Origin: Brevundimonas aveniformis DSM 17977
GTDB lineage: Bacteria; Pseudomonadota; Alphaproteobacteria; Caulobacterales; Caulobacteraceae
NCBI RefSeq assembly: GCF_000428765.1
Contig: NZ_AUAO01000006.1
Span: forward strand, 1 to 64,000
Direction of reading: 5' to 3'
Length of the DNA: 64,000 nucleotides
Shown here piece after piece: positions 48,158 to 56,910 of this stretch. Numbering within the stretch: position 1 is the first letter of the stretch; each line of letters begins with the position of its first letter. The position numbers were made by a program, and so were the translations under genes. The notes beneath the pieces were generated by a model, which did no database searches, had not been told where the DNA came from, and saw only the letters and a list, made by a program, of their open reading frames with translations.

Positions 48158-50527
48158 ATGAAGTCACGATCCAGATCGTCGAGCAAGACTGCGCAGCGCG
48201 AGCAGATCGCCGAGGTCGCTGTCGCCCAGTTGGTCGAGGAAACGGAGAACACCGCCCTCGTCGCTGAACAGACCACCGACGAACCGGCTGCCGTGACCGA
48301 GGGCGTGCCCACGATGGCCGCGCCCAATCTTCCGACCCCCGCCTCCGTCCGCAACCAGGATGCCCGTGCCGCCTACCCGCTTGCCATTATCGCTGCCCTC
48401 CTCTGGATCGGCGGCGTGGCGTCCTATGCGGCCTATCAGGTCGGCGGAGGCCAGCTTCAACTAGACCCAGCCACAGGCGCGCTCTTGACACTCGTTGCGC
48501 TGGCGCCGGCCGGCCTCGTTCTCGTGGTCGCCTATCTCATGCGCCAGGCTGCCGCGCTGGCTGCCGAGGTGCGTCGCGCTCGCTCCATGGCGGATCGATT
48601 AGGCCTACCGACCGGCGTAGCGGCCCACGAGTCCGACCAAGTCCTGCTCGGGCTGAGTGCAGGCATCGACAGATCGGCCCTGGCCGCCGAGACGGCTCGG
48701 ACGGAACTGGCCGCCCTGCGTGCCGCCATGGAAGAAGAGACGCGCCGTCTCAATGAAGCCGCCGATCTCGCCCAGCGCACGGCGCGACGACTGGCCGAGC
48801 AGCTTTCGCGCGAGCGCGAGGGCATGACCGAGCTGGGGTCACGCCTGGAAGCCCAGACCCAGGGCGTCATCGAAACAGTCGAGCGCCAGGCCCAGATGGT
48901 GGCGGACGCTTCAGATCTGGCCCAGACCCAGTTGCGTGAGGCAGAGGCCACTCTGGCTGCCCGCGCCGCTGACATGGCCAATGCTGCCGGTGGTGCCCAG
49001 GATGCGGCTCGCGCCGCCGCAGATGACCTGGCACGCCAGACCATGCGCCTTGAAACGGCAGGTTCAGGGGTGGCCGACCAGATTCGCTCGGTTGAGGAAG
49101 GCTTGTCCGAACAACGGGCCGCCCTCGTCCAGGCCGCCTTTGGTCTTCGTCGCGACCAGGAGGACTTTGCCGCTCAGGTCGAGTCCCAGCGGGCGCAGCT
49201 AACGGAAACCCTGAGCAACACCCGCGCCACTAGTTCGGAAATGAGCGATAATTCAACGCGCAGTGTGACAGCTCTTCAGGATTTGCTCGAAGCGGCGACA
49301 GATCAGGTCAAGGCGCTCGCCGACATGAGCCAGAACGAAGCCCGCGCTTTCGACGCTCGCACCCGCGAAGCCCTCGACCGCTTCGAGGATCTGGCCGCCC
49401 AGGCCCGTGAGAATGCCATCCAGGAGAGCGAGCGTACGCTCGCCGACCTGCAGACGGCCCTTGAAGGTGCCCGCGCATCGACCGAAACGGCCGTGACAGA
49501 TGCTCAAGTACGGCTGGATAGCTTGGGCGAGATGGCCTTCGAAGTGGGCCGTGCTGCGGATCAAGCTGCCGATACACGCCTGGCCGCTGCCCGTCGCATG
49601 GTGGAAGAAACGGCCAACCTCGGCGAAGAAGCCGCCAAGCGGATCACCGAACGGCTAGAAGAAAATCTCATGGAAGTTCGCGCCGCCCTGGCCCACGTCG
49701 AGGATGCCATCCGTCAGATCGACGAACGGGCCGCCCGGCTGCCGGAGGAAACCAAGTCACGGGTCGATGAGGTGAAATCCGCCGTCGAGGCCAGCCTTGA
49801 GACTCTGACTGAGGCCTCGCGCCGCGCCGCCGCAGAAACGGAAGCTGCGGACGCTGCCTTCCATGAGCGGGTGAAGCGCAACTACGAGATGCTCTCCGAA
49901 GCCGTTCAGCTGATGGGCGTCGTCTCGGGCGAAGGCCCGGCACCGGTTCGCCGGCCAGCTGCGAGCCCGGCCGCCCTCGACGACGCCCCGCTTCGCGGGC
50001 CCCTCCGGTTGACGCCAACGTCGCGTGACGAAGAGGTCCGCAAGACCTTCGAACCGGTCGTCGAGACACCGCAACCGGCCACCGACCGGATGTCCTGGAA
50101 AGAACTTCTGGCGGGCACCGACACGGCGGGCTTTGACGATGATGAGGTTGGCACCGTCGCACACCCGTCGGCCGACATTCTTTATGCCGACCTGACCGGC
50201 GGCATCCGAGAAATGGGCATCGACCCGGCGGCTCTGCTGCCGCGCACGCGGGTCGAAGAAGCGGCCAAGGCTCGCGATGCCGGTGACACGGCCCGCGCCC
50301 GCGACATCGTTCGCCGCGTGGCACCTGCGGCTGTCCGACGGATTTCGCGCCGCGTGATGACCGATCGCCAGATGCGTCAGGATGTCGACCAATTCGTCAG
50401 CGGCTATGCGGCTGTCCTGGCGGATGCCCGCAATCGCCCGGACAGTCAGGGACCCGGTCAGCTTCTGGCAACCGATGCCGGGCGGACGTTCCTGTTGCTC
50501 GACGCCGCCGTTGGCGACCTGTCCTAG
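48158..50527 (+). CDS. tipN: Membrane-anchored coiled-coil protein, TipN-like
   Basis: The protein (789 aa) has a Ser/Arg-rich cytoplasmic tail, two membrane helices (about 73-93 and 107-127), and then a long Ala/Glu/Arg/Gln-rich coiled coil to about residue 600. A distinct C-terminal domain ends with PAAVRRISRRVMTDRQMRQDV and a DAAVGDLS terminus. This architecture (two N-terminal helices, large coiled coil) is that of TipN, the Caulobacter new-pole marker that directs polarity, but it has about 100 residues fewer and I could not check homology by alignment. Other alphaproteobacterial coiled-coil proteins are possible. An ATG at 48158 is chosen; a start at 48119 would overlap the hairpin. Confidence 0.6.
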   Translation: MKSRSRSSSKTAQREQIAEVAVAQLVEETENTALVAEQTTDEPAAVTEGVPTMAAPNLPTPASVRNQDARAAYPLAIIAALLWIGGVASYAAYQVGGGQLQLDPATGALLTLVALAPAGLVLVVAYLMRQAAALAAEVRRARSMADRLGLPTGVAAHESDQVLLGLSAGIDRSALAAETARTELAALRAAMEEETRRLNEAADLAQRTARRLAEQLSREREGMTELGSRLEAQTQGVIETVERQAQMVADASDLAQTQLREAEATLAARAADMANAAGGAQDAARAAADDLARQTMRLETAGSGVADQIRSVEEGLSEQRAALVQAAFGLRRDQEDFAAQVESQRAQLTETLSNTRATSSEMSDNSTRSVTALQDLLEAATDQVKALADMSQNEARAFDARTREALDRFEDLAAQARENAIQESERTLADLQTALEGARASTETAVTDAQVRLDSLGEMAFEVGRAADQAADTRLAAARRMVEETANLGEEAAKRITERLEENLMEVRAALAHVEDAIRQIDERAARLPEETKSRVDEVKSAVEASLETLTEASRRAAAETEAADAAFHERVKRNYEMLSEAVQLMGVVSGEGPAPVRRPAASPAALDDAPLRGPLRLTPTSRDEEVRKTFEPVVETPQPATDRMSWKELLAGTDTAGFDDDEVGTVAHPSADILYADLTGGIREMGIDPAALLPRTRVEEAAKARDAGDTARARDIVRRVAPAAVRRISRRVMTDRQMRQDVDQFVSGYAAVLADARNRPDSQGPGQLLATDAGRTFLLLDAAVGDLS

Positions 50528-51681
50528 GACACCGCCACGCGTCGCCGTACGGTGATCACCAGCCCCAGCCCCAGTGCCGCAAGCCCGCTCATCGCCAGGT
50601 ATCCACCCGGGCCGTACAGATCATACAGCGGGCCCGAAACAACGGTCGCCAGCCCGATCAAGAGACCAGCCGACAGGCTGGAATAGATCATCTGGGCGGC
50701 TGTCGCCTTGTCGATGGGTGCCAGCCGTTCGATCAGCTGCATGGCGGCCAGATAGACGGCTGCGAAACTTAAGGCATGCAATGCCTGCAACGGCCAAAGC
50801 CAGGCCAGCGGCGGCTCCATCGCCAGGGCCAGCCAACGAATGATGGCCGCCCCTGCCCCTAGGATCAGAACCGGAATCGGCCCGACGCCGAGCCGACGCC
50901 GCCAGGGCTCCACCCCCCACATGAGGGCCACCTCGACCACGACGCTGAATCCCCATAGCAGACCGACATCACGGGTCGATATCCCTTCTGCACGCCAGAT
51001 AATGCTGGAAAACCCATAGTAGAACGCATGCGAGGCCTGGATAAGGCTGATAGCCACGACGACGGTCATGAACCGGCGCTCCGACATCAGGTACCCCAGC
51101 CCGGCAAGCCGGGGGCCGGCTTCAACCGCGTCATTCTCCTGAACCGGTTCGGCTGGAGCCAGGAGAGCGGCGGCGGCCAGCAGGACGCTGGCCAGGACGA
51201 CCCACAGGACAATCTGATCCACATCGCCGGAACGCAGAAGCACGCCCATCGTGACATTGGCCACGATGAAGGCCACCGACCCCACGCCTCGGGGGACGGA
51301 AAAGACAAACCCGTCGCGCCGAGCGAGCTTGAGTGTCAGGGCATCGCTGAGTGGGATCAGTGACGCCGCCGCCGTCGCCGCGACAAACCACAGCACCAGC
51401 CACAGGGCAAAGCCGTCGACCAGCGCGCACGCCCCATAGGCAACCGCCGCTATAAGCGCGAGCCAACTGATGGCCGTCCGACGAAGCTGAAAGCTGTCGG
51501 CCCAGACCGCCACCAACGGGCCGGTAAACGCCCGCGCCAGCATCGGGGCCGCCAGGATCACGGAAATCTCCGACCCGCTCAGCCCCTGGCCTTCAAACCA
51601 TAGTCCCGCATAGGGCAGGCTCACCCCCGTCGCCGCAAAGATCAGGGCATAGATAAGGGCGCTGGCGGTGCTGGATCGCAT
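50524..51681 (-). CDS. MFS transporter (HcaT/LacY-like group)
   Basis: The protein (385 aa) has about twelve hydrophobic segments. SLPYAGLWFEGQGLSGSEISVILAAPMLARAFTGPLVAVWAD at residues 20-62 matches the MFS_1_like group that includes HcaT and NupG-like carriers. A long, charged central loop (PAEPVQENDAVEAG) separates the halves. It is convergent with the TipN-like gene and divergent from pip. Substrate is unknown; HcaT relatives carry phenylpropionate. Confidence 0.87.
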   Translation of the reverse strand: MRSSTASALIYALIFAATGVSLPYAGLWFEGQGLSGSEISVILAAPMLARAFTGPLVAVWADSFQLRRTAISWLALIAAVAYGACALVDGFALWLVLWFVAATAAASLIPLSDALTLKLARRDGFVFSVPRGVGSVAFIVANVTMGVLLRSGDVDQIVLWVVLASVLLAAAALLAPAEPVQENDAVEAGPRLAGLGYLMSERRFMTVVVAISLIQASHAFYYGFSSIIWRAEGISTRDVGLLWGFSVVVEVALMWGVEPWRRRLGVGPIPVLILGAGAAIIRWLALAMEPPLAWLWPLQALHALSFAAVYLAAMQLIERLAPIDKATAAQMIYSSLSAGLLIGLATVVSGPLYDLYGPGGYLAMSGLAALGLGLVITVRRRVAVS

Positions 51682-51750
51682 GACCCCGCCTTAGCACGAC
51701 ATGAGCGTGGCGAAACGCCGAAGTCATTGGCGTCGTTTCCGTTTTGAGGG

Positions 51751-51766
51751 TTGACGTACACGTCAA
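51751..51766. promoter_or_regulatory. Palindromic operator candidate TTGACGT-AC-ACGTCAA
   Basis: A perfect 7-2-7 inverted repeat lies in the 105-base divergent gap between the MFS gene and pip, 20 bases before the pip ATG. ACGTnnACGT palindromes of this form are bound by MerR-family LiuR-like and TetR-family fatty-acid regulators in proteobacteria. It could control pip and perhaps the MFS gene, but the regulator is not identified here. Confidence 0.5.
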
Positions 51767-51786
51767 CTCACGGTCCACACAGGGGC

Positions 51787-52758
51787 ATGCAAACCGATCT
51801 GTCGAGCCCGCGTCGGGGCCTCTACCCCGAAATCGATTCCTACGCCTCCGGCATGATGCCCACGGGCGGCATCCACCAGATCTACTGGGAGGCCTCAGGC
51901 AATCCCCGCGGCAAGCCAATGCTGGTTCTCCACGGCGGACCCGGCGGCGCGACGAACCCGGGCATGCGACGCTACTTCGACCCGTCGAAGTGGAACATCT
52001 TCATGTTTGACCAGCGCGGCTGCGGGCACTCCACGCCCAATGCCGTGCTGGAAGACAATGATACCTGGAAGCTGATCGAGGATATCGAGCGGCTGCGCGA
52101 AAAGGCCGGCGTCGACAAATGGACCGTCTTTGGCGGTTCGTGGGGCTCGACCCTGGCCCTGGCTTACGCCATCACGCATCCGGAACGCGTCGAGGGCCTG
52201 ATCCTTCGCGGTATCTTCCTGCTGACCCCCCCCGAGCTTCACTGGTTTTATCAGCACGGAGCCTCTGAGATTTACCCAGACGCCTGGGAGCGATTCCTGG
52301 CCCCCATTCCACCGGCGGAACGTGGCGACCTGATGGGAGCCTATTGCAAACGCCTGATGGGCGAGGACGTCGGAGAGCGCCGTCGATGCGCTGTCGCCTG
52401 GTCGAGCTGGGAAGGCGAGACCGTCAGCGCCCAGGGCCCTGGCTCACGTCCCGACAAATTCGCCGACCCGGATTTCGCCGTCGCCTTTGCGCGCATCGAG
52501 AACTGGTACTTCACCAACAAGGGCTTCCTGGAAGATCCGAATTGGATTGTGAATTCCGTCGACCGCATTCGGCACATTCCGGCCTGGATCGTTCAGGGGC
52601 GTTTCGATGTCGTCACCCCCATGTCCGGGGCCTGGTCGCTGCATCGGGCCTGGCCCGAGGCCCGCTTTGAGGTGATCGGCGATGCCGGCCATGCCTCGAC
52701 CGAGCCCGGCATCATCGATGGGCTGGTACGCGCTACGGATGCCGCGGCGGGCCTGTAG
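51787..52758 (+). CDS. pip: Proline iminopeptidase
   Basis: The enzyme (323 aa) is an alpha/beta hydrolase that releases N-terminal proline. The nucleophile is Ser118 in GGSWGS, and the oxyanion region is VLHGGPGGATNPGM, with DQRGCGHSTP also diagnostic. The catalytic Asp is in GRFDVVTP and the His in DAGHAS. The ATG at 51787 is chosen because an earlier TTG would begin inside the palindrome. Confidence 0.95.
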   Translation: MQTDLSSPRRGLYPEIDSYASGMMPTGGIHQIYWEASGNPRGKPMLVLHGGPGGATNPGMRRYFDPSKWNIFMFDQRGCGHSTPNAVLEDNDTWKLIEDIERLREKAGVDKWTVFGGSWGSTLALAYAITHPERVEGLILRGIFLLTPPELHWFYQHGASEIYPDAWERFLAPIPPAERGDLMGAYCKRLMGEDVGERRRCAVAWSSWEGETVSAQGPGSRPDKFADPDFAVAFARIENWYFTNKGFLEDPNWIVNSVDRIRHIPAWIVQGRFDVVTPMSGAWSLHRAWPEARFEVIGDAGHASTEPGIIDGLVRATDAAAGL

Positions 52759-52769
52759 CTGCCGCCGAC

Positions 52770-53309
52770 CTAGTCAGAAGTTTCCGGGCTCCTGTCGGCC
52801 TGCGTTTTTTCGACGCGCTCCTGAAGGGCAAACCCGATGCGGCGCGGCGGCTCTTCCGGCTTTTGTTTGGGAACGGCGCTAAGCAGTACATTGACCTGCG
52901 TATAGTGCTGAACCAACCGGATCGGGCGGCCGACACTGTTGACGCCCATGAACAGGATGAAGTCCGGTCCCCAAAAGCCCAGGTCGCGAATGGCGAAGGC
53001 CGCATCGCCGGGCCCGTTGGCCATCAAGGCTCCGATCTCGCTGTTCTCATCCAGCTGTTTTTCGAAGTCCTGGATCAGGCGCGACAGGCGCACAAACGCC
53101 CACTCGGCCGGATTCTCGCGCATCCGAAGCCCCTCCGCCAGCCCCGCAGCATCTTCATGCGTCGTCCAGGCGGTGATTGGTTGAGGGCAGTCCTCAATAC
53201 CCGGCGGGCAAGGGGCTTCGGTCGTAGCCGCCGCCGCCGATGGGGCGTCAATTAGATCGGCCTGCGCGCCGGCGAGAAGCGTGGTGGTGGGTTTCTGATT
53301 ATCCGTCAT
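52770..53309 (-). CDS. DUF6173-like protein
   Basis: The protein (179 aa) has a low-complexity N-terminal third (Ala, Thr and Pro rich, with two cysteines) and a conserved core from about residue 68: FVRLSRLIQDFEKQLDENSEIG, then FWGPDFILFMGV and QHYTQVNVLLSAVP, ending RIGFAL. It resembles the DUF6173 family, for which no role is known. It ends 11 bases after pip (convergent) and lies three bases upstream of rodA on the same strand, so it is likely transcribed ahead of rodA in a later part of the mre transcript or from its own promoter. Confidence 0.75.
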   Translation of the reverse strand: MTDNQKPTTTLLAGAQADLIDAPSAAAATTEAPCPPGIEDCPQPITAWTTHEDAAGLAEGLRMRENPAEWAFVRLSRLIQDFEKQLDENSEIGALMANGPGDAAFAIRDLGFWGPDFILFMGVNSVGRPIRLVQHYTQVNVLLSAVPKQKPEEPPRRIGFALQERVEKTQADRSPETSD

Positions 53310-53312
53310 TCG

Positions 53313-54464
53313 TCAGATAACGCCTCGGCTCTTGGGCAGTTCAAGATAGCGGTGCACCCGCACGCTCTGGATCAAGCCAAAGCCGATCATCACCGTCAGC
53401 ATGACGGTCCCCCCATAGGAAAGCAGCGGCATGGGTACGCCGACGACCGGGGCCAGACCCATGACCATGGCCCCGTTGATCAGGACATACAGGGCGAAGG
53501 TCGCCGTCACCCCTGCGGCTGCCAGGCGACCGAAGTGATTGTGGCTGAGACTGGCGATCCTGAGAGAGATGGCGATGATGGCTCCATAGATGGCCAGGAT
53601 GAAAAAGGCCCCCAGGAACCCGAACTCTTCAGCCAGGGTCGGAAAGATGAAGTCAGTGTGTTTCTCCGGCAGGAAATTCAGCTGGCTTTGACTGCCGAGC
53701 CCATAGCCCTTGCCCAGCAACCCGCCCGAGCCGATGGCGATCTTTGCCTGAGCGATGTGGTAGCCCGCGCCCGACGGATCGGCCTCCGGGTTCAGCAGCA
53801 CATCGACCCGCGCCCGCTGATAGTCGTGCAGGACGAAGAAATACATCATCGGCGCCACCACCATAATGCCGGCAATGCCGGTCAGAACGATGCGCCAGCT
53901 CAGGCCTGCCGCAAACATGATGGCAACGCCGGTAAAGAGGATCAGCAGGCTGGTTCCGAGGTCCGGCTGATGGGCCACAAGAACCACCGGCACGGCAATC
54001 ATCAGTGCTGGAATTATCAACTTCCAGTGCCATTTGGCCTCTTGTGCTGAGGCCCCGTGGTACCAACGCGCCAAGGCCAGGACGATACCGAGCTTCATGA
54101 TTTCCGAGGGCTGGAGACTGGTGAATCCAAGATCGAGCCAGCGCGTCGCCCCCATGCGGGTTTCCCCAAACAACTCCACGGCGATCAGCAACAACAGGCC
54201 CACGGCATAGAGAGGATAGGCCGCCGCGTACCACCAGCGGATGTCGACCAGCGCCAGGCCGAGCATAACGACAAAAACCGCACCGAACCGGATCAGGTGA
54301 TTGCCGGCCCACGGAGCCCAGCTTTCGCCGGCCACCGAATAGAGCATCATCGCCCCGGCTCCGCCGATCAGAGCGATCAGCCCGGCCAGGCGCCAGTCAA
54401 TCTGACCCAGTTTGACAGGAAGACGGTCCCGTTCCCCGGGGCGGCTGATGGCGGAGGCGGTCAT
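53313..54464 (-). CDS. rodA: Peptidoglycan glycosyltransferase RodA
   Basis: RodA (383 aa) is the SEDS-family glycan polymerase of the elongasome, working with PBP2. About ten membrane segments are visible. The signature KHTDFIFPTLAEEFGFLG is in the second half, and VVGVPMPLLSYGG near the end. It overlaps mrdA by four bases (ATGA), keeping the polymerase and its transpeptidase partner together. Confidence 0.96.
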   Translation of the reverse strand: MTASAISRPGERDRLPVKLGQIDWRLAGLIALIGGAGAMMLYSVAGESWAPWAGNHLIRFGAVFVVMLGLALVDIRWWYAAAYPLYAVGLLLLIAVELFGETRMGATRWLDLGFTSLQPSEIMKLGIVLALARWYHGASAQEAKWHWKLIIPALMIAVPVVLVAHQPDLGTSLLILFTGVAIMFAAGLSWRIVLTGIAGIMVVAPMMYFFVLHDYQRARVDVLLNPEADPSGAGYHIAQAKIAIGSGGLLGKGYGLGSQSQLNFLPEKHTDFIFPTLAEEFGFLGAFFILAIYGAIIAISLRIASLSHNHFGRLAAAGVTATFALYVLINGAMVMGLAPVVGVPMPLLSYGGTVMLTVMIGFGLIQSVRVHRYLELPKSRGVI

Positions 54465-56377
54465 GGGGCGACCTCGGGGGCAACATCGGGTTCGGGAACC
54501 GGAGGCGCGTTCACGCGGGCCAGCAGTTCCGGGTCCTTGAGAATGAGGGTTCGCATGATCTCGCGTGCCTTGGGTGCCGCAATCGCGCCGCCCGACCGCC
54601 CGCCATGCTGAACAACGATCGAGATCGCATAGCGGGGATCATCAATCGGCCCATAGGCAATGAACAGATTGTGGTCACGGTCGGCCCAGTTGCCACCTCG
54701 CCCTCGACTGGCGGTCGTATAGTTGCGCACCTGTGCGGTGCCGGTCTTGCCGGCCAGACGCATGTTGCCCAGCCCTAGCTGACTGTTGCGGAAACCTGTC
54801 CCTCCCGCATCAGTCACCATTTCCATGCCTTCTTGCAGAACACGAACCTTGTCGAAATCGTAGCCAAGGGGCTCAAAGGCACCTTGTGCCCGTTCGGCTT
54901 CGCCCACCGACCTTACCAGCCGCGGCATGACCTTCTGACGGCCGTTGGCCAACCTCGACACATAGACGGCCAGCTGCAGAGCATTCACCTCGAGATAGCC
55001 CTGCCCGATCCCGTAGCTTGGAGATTCGCCGGCGAACCACCTCTGATTTTCGCCCTGAAAATTCTCGCGCTTCCAGGCGCGATCTGGCACCAGACCTCTG
55101 CGCTGCCCCCCCAGGCCGATCTCGAAGATCTGGCCGAAGCCCATGTTGCGAGCCACCTCGGCAATCGGGTCCGGTCCCATCTCAACCGCCAGCGTCATGA
55201 AATAGACGTTGCAGGAGTTCTTGATGGCGTTGCGCATGTCCTGCGGTCCATGCCTTCCGGTACAGGCAAAACGACGACCGAGATAATAGCCCCCATTGCA
55301 GACGATGATGCGGTTCGGATCCCCTCCCCGCAGCATATTGGCCATTCCGACGACGGGCTTAAACGTTGAGCCTGGCGCGTAGGTACCTCCGACCGCCTTG
55401 TCCAGAAGCGGGTTGCGCTCATAGTCGGCCCAGGCGCGGTAGATCACGCTCGGCACACCGGACACGAACAGGTTGGGGTCGAACGACGGGGCCGAGGCCA
55501 TACACAGGATGTCTCCGGTGCGGCAATCCATGGCCACGACTGCGCCCGACTCTTCCTCGAAGACTTCCAGTGCCCGGTTCTGGGCATCTGCATCCAGCGT
55601 CAGAACGACTTCTGCGCCCGGCGTGGCGGCACGCGAACCATCCGCGTCTTCGCCCCGAACGCGACCCTCGGCATCAACCTCAACGCGCTGATAACCCGGA
55701 CGCCCACGTAGCTCCTTGTCCAGCGACCGCTCGACGCCCTGCCGCCCAATACGGAAGCCGGGGTGATAGAAGATGGCCGGCGGCTCCTCGCCTTCCTCTC
55801 GCACGGCCTCGACGTCGCGGTCCGACACCTTGGCCACATAGCCGACCGTGTGGGCAAAGCTGCCACCGAACGGATAGAAACGGACCTCGTCCATGGTCGC
55901 CAGAACACCGGGCAACTCGTTCACGAACAGACTGACGCGCGCGAACTCCTCCCAGGTCAGGTCGGTCTTGACCGGAACCGGTACGAAACGCGGCGCGGCA
56001 TTGACCTCACGGATGATGCGGCGGCGGCGCTCGGCAGTCTCCGGCAATAGCCGTGCGATCAGATCCAGCGTTGCATCCAGATCCTGAGTCACATCCCGCA
56101 CCACCGAGACGGAAAAGCTCGGCCGGTTGCCGGCAATCATGACACCGTTGCGATCGGTGATCAGGCCACGCGGCGCGACCTGAAGCCGGTCATTGAACCG
56201 GTTCGCCACGGCGGCAGACGCATATCGCCTCTGGTCGATGATCTGGAGGTGCGCCAGGCGCGCGCCCAGCACCCCAAGACCCGTCAGCGCCACGCCGCCC
56301 AACAGGAAGGTGCGCCGCAGGAACGAGCCCTGACGCTCATTCACCTCATTGAATTGGATCGGCGACCGGTCGCTCAT
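54461..56377 (-). CDS. mrdA: Penicillin-binding protein 2
   Basis: PBP2 (638 aa) is the elongasome transpeptidase, a class B PBP. The active-site serine is Ser337 in GSTFKP, with Lys340; an N-terminal membrane anchor (about 27-47, LLGGVALTGLGVLGARL) and the dimerisation domain precede it. The KTG motif (KTGTAQ) is near the end. The C-terminus has a Pro/Glu/Val-rich tail. It overlaps mreD and rodA by four bases. Confidence 0.96.
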   Translation of the reverse strand: MSDRSPIQFNEVNERQGSFLRRTFLLGGVALTGLGVLGARLAHLQIIDQRRYASAAVANRFNDRLQVAPRGLITDRNGVMIAGNRPSFSVSVVRDVTQDLDATLDLIARLLPETAERRRRIIREVNAAPRFVPVPVKTDLTWEEFARVSLFVNELPGVLATMDEVRFYPFGGSFAHTVGYVAKVSDRDVEAVREEGEEPPAIFYHPGFRIGRQGVERSLDKELRGRPGYQRVEVDAEGRVRGEDADGSRAATPGAEVVLTLDADAQNRALEVFEEESGAVVAMDCRTGDILCMASAPSFDPNLFVSGVPSVIYRAWADYERNPLLDKAVGGTYAPGSTFKPVVGMANMLRGGDPNRIIVCNGGYYLGRRFACTGRHGPQDMRNAIKNSCNVYFMTLAVEMGPDPIAEVARNMGFGQIFEIGLGGQRRGLVPDRAWKRENFQGENQRWFAGESPSYGIGQGYLEVNALQLAVYVSRLANGRQKVMPRLVRSVGEAERAQGAFEPLGYDFDKVRVLQEGMEMVTDAGGTGFRNSQLGLGNMRLAGKTGTAQVRNYTTASRGRGGNWADRDHNLFIAYGPIDDPRYAISIVVQHGGRSGGAIAAPKAREIMRTLILKDPELLARVNAPPVPEPDVAPEVAP

Positions 56378-56910
56378 CGGAACCTCAGGTCCCCATCGTC
56401 GAACCGATCAACCAGCCAATTCGCGGCTGGAAATACCAGAATGGTCGGCAAAAACTGGAAGAACAGGGCAATCAAGCTCGGCGGCTGATGCGCCGCCATC
56501 GTCGTCACCAAATACACGATGAAGAAGGCTAGCGCCGTCACCCCGGAATACCAGGCAAACAGAAGCCGCGTATCCTGCCCCGCGATAAACGGACGCGACA
56601 CCAACACCACTGCGTAGGCCGTCAGCAATCCCATCGGCCAAAGCCCGAGACGATTGCCCCAGAACAGGTCCACGATCAGTCCAACAATCAGGAGGGCCAC
56701 CGGGGCCAGGACGGACGGACGGATCAACGGCCAGGCGAAGGCCAGGACCATTGGCATGACCGGTTCCGGCAGGGTCAGACCGAACACCTTGATGGGCGTG
56801 GCCAGGATCAGCGTCGCCGCCAGAACCGCCAAGGCCGGCAAAAGAATCCACTGCTGAGGGCCGACGACCTTGACCGCTGCGGCCCGGCGGGCGGGCGCAA
56901 CCCGCCTCAT
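56374..56910 (-). CDS. mreD: Rod shape-determining protein MreD
   Basis: MreD (178 aa) is a small inner-membrane protein of the elongasome. It has about five membrane segments (VLAATLILATPI, then PVALLIVGLIVDLFWG and others). A conserved FWGNRLGLWPMG stretch is present. A basic N-terminal tail (RRVAPARRAA) is cytoplasmic. It overlaps mreC and mrdA. Confidence 0.92.
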   Translation of the reverse strand: MRRVAPARRAAAVKVVGPQQWILLPALAVLAATLILATPIKVFGLTLPEPVMPMVLAFAWPLIRPSVLAPVALLIVGLIVDLFWGNRLGLWPMGLLTAYAVVLVSRPFIAGQDTRLLFAWYSGVTALAFFIVYLVTTMAAHQPPSLIALFFQFLPTILVFPAANWLVDRFDDGDLRFR

